Assembly (NCBI RefSeq): GCF_011926545.1
Contig: NZ_JAATIT010000006.1
Coordinates: 1-64,000 of the forward strand
DNA: 64,000 nt
Source of the DNA: Sphingopyxis italica
GTDB lineage: Bacteria; Pseudomonadota; Alphaproteobacteria; Sphingomonadales; Sphingomonadaceae
Direction of reading: 5' to 3'
Part shown: positions 42,471 to 50,945 of the stretch, in pieces
Layout: each line of letters begins with the position of its first letter
Position numbering within the stretch: the first letter of the stretch is position 1
The notes under the pieces: generated by a model
Told to the model about the DNA's origin: nothing
Databases searched by the model: none
Seen by the model: the letters and a program-made list of their open reading frames with translations, nothing else
Made by a program: the position numbers and the translations under genes

Positions 42471-43706
42471 TCAAATTCGCACGCCGTCGGCGGCGGCCCA
42501 CGACCGGCGCCACTGGTCCTTGACGAGGACGAGCGCGACGAGCGCGGCGATGGTGAGAGCGGCGAAGAGATGGAAGGCGGGCGCAAAGCTGCCGGTCCAC
42601 TGCCGGGCGATGCCGAGCGAGGAGGCGAGGGTGAAGCCGCCGACCCCGCCAGCCATGCCGACAAGCCCGGTCATCAAGCCGATCTCGGCCGAAAAGCGCT
42701 GCGGGACGAGTTGGAACACCGATCCGTTGCCGATCCCGAGCGCGAGCATCGCGATCACGAAAAAAGCGAGTGCGGCGGGGATGGCGGTCGCCTGTGGTAC
42801 CCCGGCGAGGGCGAACGCAGCGATGACGAACACGATCATCAGCGCGCGCACCCCGCCGATCCGGTCGGCGAGCGCGCCGCCCAGTGGCCGCACCAGCGAT
42901 CCGGCGAAGACGCAGGCCGCGGTGCAATATCCGGCCGTCACCGGGGTCAGGTGGAACTGGTCGGTAAAATAGACCGGCAGCGAGGCGGCGAGCCCGACGA
43001 AGCCGCCGAAGGTCACCGCATAGAATGCCATCAGCCACCAGGCGTCGGCGGTCTTGAGCGGCTGGAAATAGTCGACGAGCCGTTTGGGCGCGGGCGCGTT
43101 CGGCGCGTCCTTCGCCATCGCGAGATAGACGAAGAAGACGATCGTCAGCGGGATGCAGGCAAGGCCGAGCACCGCGTTCCAGCCGAACAGCTTGGCGAGG
43201 CCGGGGGCGAAGAGCGCCGCGAGCACGGTGCCCGAATTGCCCATGCCGGCGAGCCCCATCGCTTTGCCCTGATGCTCGGGGGGATACCAGCGGCTCGCGA
43301 GCGGCAACGCGATCGCGAAGCTCGCGCCCGCAAAGCCGAGGATGACGCCCAGCGCGAGCGTCCCGGCGAAGCTGCTCACGCCCGCAAGCCATGCTGTGAA
43401 CAGACCCGCGATGACGATGACCTGACTGATCGCGCCCGAGCGTTTCGGCCCGATGCGATCGACGAGCAGGCCGCCGGCGACGCGCAGCACCGCGCCCGCC
43501 AGCGTCGGCACCGCGACCATCAGGCCTGTCTGCGCCGGGCTCAGCCCCAGATCTTCCGCTATCGCGGGCGCGAGCGGCCCGAGGATAACCCAAACCATGA
43601 AAGCGAGGTCGAAATAGAGAAGGGCCGCGACCAGCGTCGGCCAGTGTCCGCTTGCCCAGAAGTTCGATTTGGGTGCCGCGCGGGCATCTCCGGTTGCGCT
43701 CGTCAT
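42471..43706 (-). CDS. narK: NarK/NasA-type nitrate/nitrite MFS transporter
   Basis: 411 residues with about 12 membrane helices. The nitrate signature is present (GFAGASFAIALPLASRWYPP with MGLAGMGNSGT, and later GMAGGVGGFTLASSLG). It imports nitrate for assimilation, being first gene of the nirB-nirD-nasA-cobA operon. A 270-base leader with an intrinsic terminator and ANTAR-type hairpins precedes the start, so expression depends on NasT antitermination. Confidence 0.94.
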   Translation of the reverse strand: MTSATGDARAAPKSNFWASGHWPTLVAALLYFDLAFMVWVILGPLAPAIAEDLGLSPAQTGLMVAVPTLAGAVLRVAGGLLVDRIGPKRSGAISQVIVIAGLFTAWLAGVSSFAGTLALGVILGFAGASFAIALPLASRWYPPEHQGKAMGLAGMGNSGTVLAALFAPGLAKLFGWNAVLGLACIPLTIVFFVYLAMAKDAPNAPAPKRLVDYFQPLKTADAWWLMAFYAVTFGGFVGLAASLPVYFTDQFHLTPVTAGYCTAACVFAGSLVRPLGGALADRIGGVRALMIVFVIAAFALAGVPQATAIPAALAFFVIAMLALGIGNGSVFQLVPQRFSAEIGLMTGLVGMAGGVGGFTLASSLGIARQWTGSFAPAFHLFAALTIAALVALVLVKDQWRRSWAAADGVRI

Positions 43707-43730
43707 CGTCCGTCCCTTTTGTGACGGGCA

Positions 43731-43756
43731 ATAAAAAAGCCGCCAGGACGGCGGCC
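43731..43756 (-). terminator. Leader terminator of the nitrate operon
   Basis: On the minus strand GCCGCC-GTCCT-GGCGGC is followed by TTTTTTATT, a standard intrinsic terminator 25 bases before the narK ATG. It would stop transcription unless NasT binds the hairpins upstream. A CAGGA word just upstream can pair with TCCTG in this stem, offering an alternative fold. Confidence 0.85.
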
Positions 43757-43772
43757 TTGCGAGCGCATCCTG

Positions 43773-43845
43773 ACGGCTTCATTGCCTTGTGGGATACAGG
43801 GAATGGGCTCCCTGTCCGCCTGCTGACCAGCCCCCTCGTTGGAGC
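43773..43845 (-). promoter_or_regulatory. NasT (ANTAR) RNA target: two hairpins with AxxGxx hexaloops
   Basis: In the minus-strand leader, hairpin P1 is GCTCC-AACGAG-GGGGC (43830-43845) and P2 is GGC-AATGAA-GCC (43775-43786). Both hexaloops have A at position 1 and G at position 4, the recognition pattern of ANTAR antiterminators. A third stem (ACAGGGA/TCCCTGT) lies between them. The terminator follows directly. The nasT gene is upstream, so control in cis of the operon by NasT is well supported by arrangement. Confidence 0.8.
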
Positions 43846-43952
43846 GATCGTCGCATTATCCTGCCCCGGCATCCTTGCCGAGTGGGGTTAAACTGCCTGA
43901 TTCGCGGGTCGTCGGCAAGAGAATATTTTGCAGTGCAGCATAAATGCCCTGC

Positions 43953-43972
43953 GCCCCTGCGAAGGCAGGGGC
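43953..43972. repeat. Short GAAG-loop hairpin after nasS
   Basis: GCCCCTGC-GAAG-GCAGGGGC forms a perfect eight-base stem four bases past the nasS stop. It is of the same type as the hairpin at 12106-12121. It may terminate nasT-nasS transcription, although no T-run follows. Confidence 0.6.
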
Positions 43973-43976
43973 ACAG

Positions 43977-45188
43977 TTACGGAAGGTCAGCGAGATAGCT
44001 CTCGATATCATCGGGATCGAAGGCGCGGCCGTCGAAAAAGCGATCGCTGCCGAGCATCAGGCGGCCTTGCACGGACCCCGCACCGATCGGCTCGCCCAGC
44101 CCGCCTTCGAGTTTCGAACTGGCGCCGGGAAGGGGCGCCGTCGTACCCGTGAGCGCGGCCCGGTAAATGTCCGGGCGGAACACGCCCGCCGCCGTCGCCG
44201 CGTCGCTTTCGGAGTAACGGCCGCTGTCCCACCGGATCATCTGCGAATAGAGCCATGCGGCCTGGCTTCGCCAGGGGAAATTCGCCGCCTCGCGATACTG
44301 GAACATGAAGTCGGGATAGTGGATCGGTTCGCTGCCGGGGGTGACGCGAATGCGATCGGTGATCGCGCGCAAAATGGCATCCTGCGACGCGTCGAGATAT
44401 TCGGGGCGTGCCAGCAGATGGGCGCATTCACCGGCGTTGGCGGGCTCGACGAAATGGGCGGCGGCATGATGCAGCGCGCGAACGAGTGCCTCGACCGCGT
44501 CGCGGCGCTCGTCGGCGATCTCGCTGCGCATCGCCAGCACCTTCTCGACCCCGCGGCGCCAGATTTGCGCGGTCGCCAGCGCGATCCGGCCGACGCCGCG
44601 TTCGACCGCGATCGAATTCCATGGCTCGCCGACGCAAATGCCGTCGAGCTCGCCGGCGGCGAGTGCGTCGGCGGCGAAGGGCGGGCTGGCCACGACGATC
44701 TCGACATCCTCGTCGGGCCGGATTCCGACCCCTGCGAGCCAGTAGCGCAGCATATAATTATGGCTGGAGTATCGATGCACGACCCCGAAGCGCAGCCGGC
44801 CGGCGGCGGTCGGCCGCGCCGCGACCGCGCGCCGGAGGGCCGCGCCGATCTCCGACGGATCGCCGAGTTCGTTTCCGAGCGACAATTCCTGCGAGAGCGC
44901 GGCCGAGAAGGTGACCGCGTTGCCGTTCAGGCCGAGCACGAACGGCACCGCCATCGGCACCGGGGGGCGGTCGCGGCCGAGCGCGGTCGCGATCGCGAGC
45001 GGCGCGATCATGTGCGCGGCGTCGGTCTGCCCGAAAAGCAGCCGGTCGCGCACCGTCGCCCAGGTCATGTCGCGAACGAGTTCGATTTCGACCCCTTCGC
45101 GCGCGGCGAATCCCAGTTCGCGCGCGAGGATCGGCAAGGCGGCGTCGACCAGGGGCAGGAAGCCGATGCGGAAGCTCTCGGCACTCAT
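43977..45188 (-). CDS. nasS: NasS nitrate sensor (NrtA/CmpA-like, cytoplasmic)
   Basis: 403 residues of the ABC nitrate-binding protein family but without signal peptide or lipobox ([20 protein letters not shown]), which is the hallmark of NasS. It binds nitrate or nitrite and, when empty, holds NasT inactive. Typical ligand-binding segments: [45 protein letters not shown] and [17 protein letters not shown]. It overlaps nasT by four bases. Nitrate sensing by this protein is family knowledge. Confidence 0.92.
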   Translation of the reverse strand: MSAESFRIGFLPLVDAALPILARELGFAAREGVEIELVRDMTWATVRDRLLFGQTDAAHMIAPLAIATALGRDRPPVPMAVPFVLGLNGNAVTFSAALSQELSLGNELGDPSEIGAALRRAVAARPTAAGRLRFGVVHRYSSHNYMLRYWLAGVGIRPDEDVEIVVASPPFAADALAAGELDGICVGEPWNSIAVERGVGRIALATAQIWRRGVEKVLAMRSEIADERRDAVEALVRALHHAAAHFVEPANAGECAHLLARPEYLDASQDAILRAITDRIRVTPGSEPIHYPDFMFQYREAANFPWRSQAAWLYSQMIRWDSGRYSESDAATAAGVFRPDIYRAALTGTTAPLPGASSKLEGGLGEPIGAGSVQGRLMLGSDRFFDGRAFDPDDIESYLADLP

Positions 45189-45766
45189 TCCATGTCTCCC
45201 ATCAGCGCCTCGCTGGTGACGATCGCCTCCGCGATTTCCGAAATGCGGCGATTGGTGCGCATGGCCTGGCCGCGCAGCAGCGCATAGGCCGCGGGCTCGT
45301 CGACCTGGCGGCGCTTCATCAATATCGCCTTGGCCTTGTCGATGACCGCGCGTTCGGCGAGGGCGTTTTTCGCTTCGTCGAGTTCGCGCTGGAGGCGCGA
45401 AAAGGCCTGGAAGCGACGGACGGCAAGGTCGATGACGGGCTTGATCCGCTGTTTCGACAGGCCATCGACGACATAGGCCGACACCCCCGCGTCGATCGCC
45501 GCCCCCGTCGCTTCGGCGTCGCTCTGATCGACGAACATCGCGATCGGCCGCGCGAGCGCGCGCGACATGGCGAAAAAATCCTCGAGCAGGTCGCGGCTGG
45601 GGTTTTCGAGGTTGATCAGCACGACTTCGGGCTGCGCCGCCTCGACCTGCCGGACGAGCGCGCCGCCGGGGTCGATCAGCACCAGATCGTCGAGTCCCGC
45701 CTCGCGCAAGCCATCGGAGATGATGGCCGCGCGCGTTGTGCTGGTATCGATGATCGCGATCCTCAT
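45185..45766 (-). CDS. nasT: NasT ANTAR-domain antiterminator
   Basis: 193 residues: an N-terminal receiver-like domain and a C-terminal ANTAR domain ([36 protein letters not shown]) that binds hexaloop RNA hairpins. The usual phosphoacceptor segment reads [11 protein letters not shown], with Asn rather than Asp, so it probably works by NasS sequestration and not phosphorylation. Two matching RNA hairpins lie in the downstream narK leader. ATG 45766 begins the receiver fold; the large upstream open frame is spurious. Confidence 0.93.
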   Translation of the reverse strand: MRIAIIDTSTTRAAIISDGLREAGLDDLVLIDPGGALVRQVEAAQPEVVLINLENPSRDLLEDFFAMSRALARPIAMFVDQSDAEATGAAIDAGVSAYVVDGLSKQRIKPVIDLAVRRFQAFSRLQRELDEAKNALAERAVIDKAKAILMKRRQVDEPAAYALLRGQAMRTNRRISEIAEAIVTSEALMGDME

Positions 45767-45940
45767 GGCCCGCGCCTTACGCGGCGATGTTCGAATCTTC
45801 CAGCGCGATCCTGCCTCGGGTGCCGAAAGAATAGCCCGATGGCTCGATCGGGACATTTTCATTGCGACGACGGGCTTGTGCCCGGAGGCACATCGATCGC
45901 ACCTTGCGAATTGACCCGCCCTTGTCCAACGACGAACCCA

Positions 45941-46843
45941 ATGACCCTTCCTGTCGCCCAGAGTCCCGCCAGCGGAAAGATCGATTTGCTCGCGTTGGGC
46001 GCATTGTTCCTGTCGCTCGTGTCGGTGACGGGCGGCGCGGCGCTGGCGAAGAGCCTGTTCCCGATGGTGGGGCCGACGGGGACCACGGCGCTGCGTTTGA
46101 TCTTCGGCGCGATCCTGTTGTCGATCGTGCTGCGCCCGTGGCGGCTGAACTATCGCGGGGGGTGGCGATCGATCCTCGCCTATGGCGTCGTCCTCGGCGC
46201 GATGAACCTCAGCTTCTATGGCGCGCTGAGCTATATTCCGCTCGGCATCGCGATCGCGATCGAATTCATCGGTCCCTTGAGCGTCGCGGTGCTGACCTCG
46301 CGCCGGCGCGCGGACTTTCTGTGGATCGGGATCGCGGTGTTCGGCCTGCTCCTCCTGCTGCCGCTGCGCGAGGGCACGGCGCATCTCGACTGGCGGGGCG
46401 TCGCGCTGGCGCTGTTCGCGGGCGCCTGCTGGGCCGCCTATATATTGCTCGGCAAGCGCGCGGGCGCGCAGCATGGGCCCGCCGCCGCCGCGGGCGGCAC
46501 GATCGTCGCGGCTCTCGTCGCGGCGCCGATCGGCGTTCTCCACGCCGGCACCGAACTGCTCCGCCCGGAGATATTGGCGCTGGGGCTGGTCGTCGGCCTT
46601 GTGTCGAGCGCGATTCCCTTTGGATTCGAAATGGTGGCGCTGCGCCGCCTGCCGCCGAACAGTTTCGGCACGCTGCTCAGCGCCGAACCCGCGGTCGGGG
46701 CGCTGATGGGCTTCTTCCTGCTCGGCGAACTGCTGACCTTGACGCAATGGATCGCGATCGGTTTGATCGTCATATCCTCGATCGGCACGGCGAAGGGGAC
46801 GGGCGATTATTCGGCGGCCGAACCGCCCTTCGACGGCAAATAG
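45941..46843 (+). CDS. EamA-family exporter, RhtA-like
   Basis: 300 residues with ten membrane helices in two EamA repeats ([20 protein letters not shown] ... [40 protein letters not shown] ... [19 protein letters not shown]). RhtA-type members export threonine, homoserine or other metabolites. ATG 45941 begins the first repeat; the longer frame has no hydrophobic start. It is divergent from nasT and stands alone, 180 bases before the LeuC-like gene. Confidence 0.88.
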   Translation: MTLPVAQSPASGKIDLLALGALFLSLVSVTGGAALAKSLFPMVGPTGTTALRLIFGAILLSIVLRPWRLNYRGGWRSILAYGVVLGAMNLSFYGALSYIPLGIAIAIEFIGPLSVAVLTSRRRADFLWIGIAVFGLLLLLPLREGTAHLDWRGVALALFAGACWAAYILLGKRAGAQHGPAAAAGGTIVAALVAAPIGVLHAGTELLRPEILALGLVVGLVSSAIPFGFEMVALRRLPPNSFGTLLSAEPAVGALMGFFLLGELLTLTQWIAIGLIVISSIGTAKGTGDYSAAEPPFDGK

Positions 46844-46924
46844 TCCGAAGGTCCGGCGCCCACGCCGTTCGTGCTGCCCGAATTCATCCCTTCCAGCTTC
46901 AAGGTCACTTGCCGCGACCGGATT

Positions 46925-46960
46925 CATGACATATAGTTAGTATACTAAGTAAATGTCATG
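46925..46960. promoter_or_regulatory. Operator 1: palindrome before the LeuC-like gene
   Basis: TTAGTATACTAA (46937-46948) is a perfect 12-base palindrome. It is flanked symmetrically by CATGACAT (46925-46932) and ATGTCATG (46953-46960), giving a 36-base dyad. It is one of five copies of TTAGTATwCTAA in this cluster. The TATwCT core resembles a -10 box, so a bound repressor could block polymerase. Binding by one of the two MarR proteins is inferred. Confidence 0.75.
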
Positions 46961-47023
46961 GATGAGGATACTGATGCCGGAAATATGTGCGAGATGCCGA
47001 CCGAGCCCCATCGTGGGGACGCT

Positions 47024-48436
47024 GTGACGGGCCCGCGCACGCTTTACGACAAGATATGGGACGCGCACGCCGTCGCCGAGGATGACGGCGAGACGTTGCT
47101 CTATATCGATCTGCATCTGCTGCACGAAGTGACCTCGCCGCAGGCGTTCGTCGGGCTCGCGGCGGCGGGCCGGGCGGTTCGGCGGCCCGAGCGGGCGCTG
47201 GCGCTGTCCGATCACAATGTCCCGACCGCAGGACAGGCTGCGGGCCCCGCCGGGGTTTCCGATGGCGAGGCGCGGGCGCAGCTTCAGGCGCTGGTCGAGA
47301 ATACCCGCCGTTTCGGGATCGAGAATTTCCCGATGGGCGATCCGCGCGGCGGGATCGTTCATGTCGTCGGGCCCGAGCAGGGACGTTCGCAGCCCGGAAT
47401 GACGATCGTCTGCGGCGACAGCCACACCTCGACCCACGGCGCTTTCGGGGCGCTCGCTTTCGGGATCGGGACGTCGGAGGTCGAACATGTGCTCGCGACG
47501 CAGACGGTCCGCCAGCGACGCTCGCGCAACATGCGCGTGACCGTCGATGGCGCGCTGGCGCCGCACGTCCATGCGAAGGATCTCGCGCTCCATTTGCTCG
47601 GCGCGATCGGCGTCGACGGCGCCGGCGGGCATGTCATCGAATATGCCGGCGACGCGGTGCGCGCGCTGTCGATGGAGGCGCGGATGACGCTGTGCAACCT
47701 CAGCATCGAAATGGGCGCGCGCGCCGGGCTGGTCGCGCCCGATGCCACGACGCTCGCCTATCTGAAGGACCGTCCGGCGGCGCCGCGCGGCGACGCATGG
47801 GATGCCGCTTTGGCGCGCTGGGCGGCACTGGCGAGCGACGCCGGCGCGGTATTCGACCGCGAACTGCGATTCGACGCGCGGGGCGTGCGGCCGATGGTGA
47901 GCTGGGGGACCAACCCGTCGCAGGTCGTCGCGATCGACGATCCGATCCCCGATCCCGCGACGATGGACGATCCCGACACGCGCGCTGCGGCCGAGCGTGC
48001 GCTCGCCTATATGGATCTTGCCCCCGGGACGCCGATCGCCGGACAACGGCTCGACCGCATATTCCTCGGTAGCTGCACCAACAGCCGGATCGAGGATTTG
48101 CGCGTCGCCGCTGACATCGTGCGCGGCCGCCATGTCGCGCCGCACGTCCGCGCGATGGTCGTGCCGGGATCGGGGCTGGTCAAAAGACAGGCCGAGGACG
48201 AGGGGATCGCCGATACGCTGCGCGCCGCCGGCTTCGACTGGCGCGAACCCGGTTGTTCGATGTGCGTCGGCATGAATGCCGACCGGCTCCGGCCCGGCGA
48301 ACGCTGCGCCGCGACCTCGAACCGCAATTTCGAGAACCGTCAGGGACGCGGCGGGCGGACGCACCTGATGAGCCCGGCGCTTGCGGCGGCGAGCGCCATC
48401 GCGGGCCGTATCGCGTCGCCCGATATGCTCGGCTAG
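47024..48436 (+). CDS. LeuC-like hydro-lyase large subunit (aconitase superfamily)
   Basis: About 470 residues of the isopropylmalate dehydratase large-subunit family. Iron-sulfur ligands and signatures are intact: [14 protein letters not shown], the first Cys in [13 protein letters not shown], and [12 protein letters not shown] with the other two. The reaction is stereospecific dehydration/rehydration of a 2- or 3-hydroxy dicarboxylic acid. GTG 47024 with GGGGA at 47015-47019 gives the usual start [14 protein letters not shown]; the open frame reaches ATG 46958 inside the operator, adding 22 residues without similarity. The MarR-type operator, the convergent LeuD-like partner and the CoA-ligase neighbours argue for a catabolic role rather than leucine synthesis, though a leucine role cannot be excluded. 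Confidence 0.88.
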   Translation: MTGPRTLYDKIWDAHAVAEDDGETLLYIDLHLLHEVTSPQAFVGLAAAGRAVRRPERALALSDHNVPTAGQAAGPAGVSDGEARAQLQALVENTRRFGIENFPMGDPRGGIVHVVGPEQGRSQPGMTIVCGDSHTSTHGAFGALAFGIGTSEVEHVLATQTVRQRRSRNMRVTVDGALAPHVHAKDLALHLLGAIGVDGAGGHVIEYAGDAVRALSMEARMTLCNLSIEMGARAGLVAPDATTLAYLKDRPAAPRGDAWDAALARWAALASDAGAVFDRELRFDARGVRPMVSWGTNPSQVVAIDDPIPDPATMDDPDTRAAAERALAYMDLAPGTPIAGQRLDRIFLGSCTNSRIEDLRVAADIVRGRHVAPHVRAMVVPGSGLVKRQAEDEGIADTLRAAGFDWREPGCSMCVGMNADRLRPGERCAATSNRNFENRQGRGGRTHLMSPALAAASAIAGRIASPDMLG

Positions 48437-49017
48437 ACCGCCGTTTCGAACCGCGCGATCGCCTCGGCGTGGCGTAGCGTGCGGTCGATATCGTCGAGCC
48501 CCTCCATCAGGATGCGGCGGTCGCCCGGATCGATTTCGAAAGCTATCGTCTCGCCCGAGGCGAGGCGGATGTGCTGCGCTTCGAGATCGACCTCGATCGG
48601 CGCATATTGCGCAGCTTCGATCTCGCCGCGCAGCCGGGCGCAGCTTTCATCGGGCAAACGGATCAGCAGCAGACCGTTCTTGCGTGCATTGCCCGCGAAG
48701 ATATCGCCGAAGCTCGGCGCGATCACGCAGCGAATACCGAAATCGGTGAGCGCCCACACCGCATGTTCGCGCGACGATCCGCAGCCGAAATTGCGATCGG
48801 CGACCATGATCCGCGCCCCCCGGCAAGGAGGCCGGTTGAGGATGAAATCCTCGCGTTCGCGGCCGTTTTCGTCGAAGCGCAGCTCGCGGAACAGATGGCG
48901 GCTGAGGCCCGACCGCGTCAGCGCCTTCATATATTGCGCCGGAATGATCATGTCGGTGTCGACATTCGCGAGCGGCAGGGGCGCCGCGGCCGCTTTCACC
49001 CGAATGAATTTTTGCAC
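48433..49017 (-). CDS. LeuD-like hydro-lyase small subunit
   Basis: 194 residues, the swivel domain partner of the LeuC-like protein: [54 protein letters not shown] 49017 is the start, with GGAGG five bases upstream. It converges with the large-subunit gene and their stops share CTAG (48433-48436), whereas the two subunits are usually in one operon. The TTAGTATTCTAA operator lies 16 bases before the start and is shared with the divergent marR gene. Confidence 0.9.
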   Translation of the reverse strand: MQKFIRVKAAAAPLPLANVDTDMIIPAQYMKALTRSGLSRHLFRELRFDENGREREDFILNRPPCRGARIMVADRNFGCGSSREHAVWALTDFGIRCVIAPSFGDIFAGNARKNGLLLIRLPDESCARLRGEIEAAQYAPIEVDLEAQHIRLASGETIAFEIDPGDRRILMEGLDDIDRTLRHAEAIARFETAV

Positions 49018-49030
49018 ATCGCCTCCATTA

Positions 49031-49046
49031 ACTTAGTATTCTAAGT
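49031..49046. promoter_or_regulatory. Operator 2: between the LeuD-like gene and marR
   Basis: ACTTAGTATTCTAAGT, with six-base perfect arms around TATT, is a copy of the cluster-wide motif. It lies in the divergent gap between the LeuD-like gene (minus) and the MarR gene at 49202 (plus), so it could control both. Confidence 0.75.
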
Positions 49047-49201
49047 ATATCGGTCGGCGAAGCTTGTCCAACATTATCGCGGGGTTGAACGGCCGCCGGG
49101 CGGGAGGCGGCGACGAAGATGGTTGCCGCACGAACCTTCGCGTTCTAAGATTCGTTCCAGCGCGGGCCGGCATCTGGGCGCCGCGGCAGGGGAGCAGGAT
49201 T

Positions 49202-49708
49202 TTGGTCAAGAAAACAAAGGATTATCGGAATCCAGCCGAATATTATACCGATCCTGAAAACAGCATCGGCTACCTCGCGCGGGTCGTCTTCCGTTCCTTT
49301 TCGCGGTTGCTCGAGCGCCGCACGCTGACGCATGATGTTTCGGCGGGACAGTGGCGTTTCCTGCGTCAGTTGTGGCGCGAGGATGGCATCACTCAGCGCG
49401 AATTGAGCCAACGCGTCGGCATGCGCGAACCGACCACGGTGGTCGCGCTGAAGGGGCTTGAAAAGGCCGGGCTGATCACGCGCAAGAAGACGACCGACGA
49501 CCGCCGCAAGACCTTCATCCACCTGACCCCGCACGCCAAGAAGCTCGAGCTGGTCCTCGCGCCGATGAATGCCGAGATCCACGAGATCGCGACCAAGGGC
49601 ATGAGCGACGAGGAGGTCGAGGTGCTGCAGGGGCTGATGCGCCGCGTGATCGAAAACCTCGCCGACGAAACGCGCAAGCTCGCGGTGCTTTCGGATATCA
49701 AGGCCTGA
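49202..49708 (+). CDS. MarR-family transcriptional regulator 1
   Basis: About 168 residues. The winged helix is readable (VSAGQWRFLRQLWREDGITQ, RELSQRVGMREPTTVVALKG, LEKAGLITRKKTTDDRRKTF). TTG 49202 is the likely start with GCAGGA just upstream; a longer open frame to 49064 has no similarity. MarR proteins are usually repressors released by a small aromatic or acidic ligand. A palindromic operator lies in its own promoter, suggesting autorepression. Confidence 0.88.
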   Translation: MVKKTKDYRNPAEYYTDPENSIGYLARVVFRSFSRLLERRTLTHDVSAGQWRFLRQLWREDGITQRELSQRVGMREPTTVVALKGLEKAGLITRKKTTDDRRKTFIHLTPHAKKLELVLAPMNAEIHEIATKGMSDEEVEVLQGLMRRVIENLADETRKLAVLSDIKA

Positions 49709-49730
49709 CAGCTTGATCTTGCCTCGCGAC

Positions 49731-49765
49731 CGGACAATAAGTTAGTATTCTAATCATATTGTCCG
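49731..49765. promoter_or_regulatory. Operator 3: before the FMN reductase gene
   Basis: TTAGTATTCTAA (49742-49753) sits inside a wider dyad with perfect nine-base arms CGGACAATA (49731-49739) and TATTGTCCG (49757-49765). The arrangement of inner motif plus outer arms repeats that of operator 1, though the outer sequence differs. It lies 22 bases before the start of the reductase gene. Confidence 0.75.
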
Positions 49766-49774
49766 GGAGGAAAA

Positions 49775-50350
49775 ATGACCAATATCGCCGTCATCGTCGG
49801 GAGCATCCGCGAGGGATCCTATAATCGTGCGTTGGGCGAACTCGCCGCCGCCAGCCTCGAAGCGCAGGGCGCCAGCGTCACGCGGGTCGACCTCGCGACG
49901 TTCGATCTGCCGCTTTATTCGGCCGCGCTCGAAGCCGACGCCTTTCCGCCCGATGCGCTAAAGCTCAAGGCGCTCCTTGCGGCGCAGGACGGGCTGCTGT
50001 TCGTATCGCCCGAATATAATGGCTCGCTGCCGCCGCTCCTCAAAAATGCGATCGACTGGGCGTCGCGGCCGACCGGCGACGAATCGCTCGTCGCGCTCAC
50101 CGCCTATCGCGGCAAGGCGGCGGCGGTCATGTCGGCGTCGATCAGCCCGTTCGGGGGGCTGCGCGGGCTGATGCACCTCCGCCAGATCCTGTCGACGATC
50201 CAGATGCTCGTGATCCCCGAGCAGGTCGTCGTCCCCGCCGCGCACGCCGCCTTTGCCGAGGACGGCAGCCTGAAGGAGCGGCTGCCCGCCTCGCTCGTCG
50301 ACATGACCGCGGGGCGGCTGATCGCCGTCGCGAAGGCACTCGCGGCCTAG
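49775..50350 (+). CDS. NAD(P)H-dependent FMN reductase
   Basis: 191 residues with the flavodoxin-like fold of the ArsH/SsuE/chromate reductase group: VGSIREGSYNRAL (phosphate-binding GSxRxxSxN) and SPEYNGSLPPLLKNAIDWAS. It reduces FMN, quinones or similar acceptors and may feed a flavin-dependent oxygenase not seen in the window. GGGAGG lies just upstream of the ATG. Its stop shares CTAG with the converging second marR gene (50347-50350). Confidence 0.9.
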   Translation: MTNIAVIVGSIREGSYNRALGELAAASLEAQGASVTRVDLATFDLPLYSAALEADAFPPDALKLKALLAAQDGLLFVSPEYNGSLPPLLKNAIDWASRPTGDESLVALTAYRGKAAAVMSASISPFGGLRGLMHLRQILSTIQMLVIPEQVVVPAAHAAFAEDGSLKERLPASLVDMTAGRLIAVAKALAA

Positions 50351-50799
50351 CGGCCCCGCGAAGGGGCCGGCGCGCGCGCGATATTATCGCCCCAGTCGGC
50401 CTCGAGCGCGGCGAGCAGCGCGTCGAACCGGTCCTGACCCAGACGGTCGGCGATCTGCGCGGTGAGCGCGTCCATCGACCGCTGCGCATCCTTGCGCATC
50501 CGCGCGCCAAGGTCGGTCAGCGATACGATCATGTGACGGCGATCGTCGGGATCGACATCGAGTCGAACCATGCCCAGCTTCACCATCTGGTTGATCGTGC
50601 TGTGGATCGCCTGCCGCGAAACGCCGAGATTGCGCGCGATGTCCGACGGGCGCACGACGCCGCTGACGATGTTGGTCATCACCATCGATTGCGGGCGATT
50701 GACGTCGGGCCAGCCATGATCGTGAAGCCGCGCCTGCAGCCCTTCGTCGAGCCAGCAGAAGCGTTGAAAAAGCGCGATGATAAGCTGATTGGTGCGCAT
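50347..50799 (-). CDS. MarR-family transcriptional regulator 2
   Basis: 150 residues with winged helix (VVRPSDIARNLGVSRQAIHS, TINQMVKLGMVRLDVDPDDR, RHMIVSL). It is divergent from the acyl-CoA ligase, with a TTAGTATACTAC site in between. The two MarR proteins of the cluster differ in sequence; either or both may bind the shared motif. Confidence 0.9.
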   Translation of the reverse strand: MRTNQLIIALFQRFCWLDEGLQARLHDHGWPDVNRPQSMVMTNIVSGVVRPSDIARNLGVSRQAIHSTINQMVKLGMVRLDVDPDDRRHMIVSLTDLGARMRKDAQRSMDALTAQIADRLGQDRFDALLAALEADWGDNIARAPAPSRGR

Positions 50800-50903
50800 A
50801 TGACGCGATGCTGTGCCCCCTGTTGCCGGCGGAATGCCGACGCCGTCACGCTAGAAGAGCGAGGCGGGCGAGGCAAGGCGGAGCGGCGTTGCAAAGGCAA
50901 AAT

Positions 50904-50919
50904 ACTTAGTATACTACCT
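50904..50919. promoter_or_regulatory. Operator 4: between marR2 and acyl-CoA ligase 1
   Basis: ACTTAGTATACTACCT contains TTAGTATACTAC (50906-50917), one base from the perfect palindrome. It lies in the divergent gap, 29 bases before the ligase start. Confidence 0.72.
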
Positions 50920-50945
50920 ATTATAACGACAAGGAGAGAGGCCGC

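Noticed and set aside
46958..47023. ATG 46958 as the start of the LeuC-like gene
   Set aside because: It lies in the right outer arm of operator 1, lacks a binding site and adds 22 residues without similarity; GTG 47024 fits the family start and has GGGGA upstream. The longer form is not strictly excluded.
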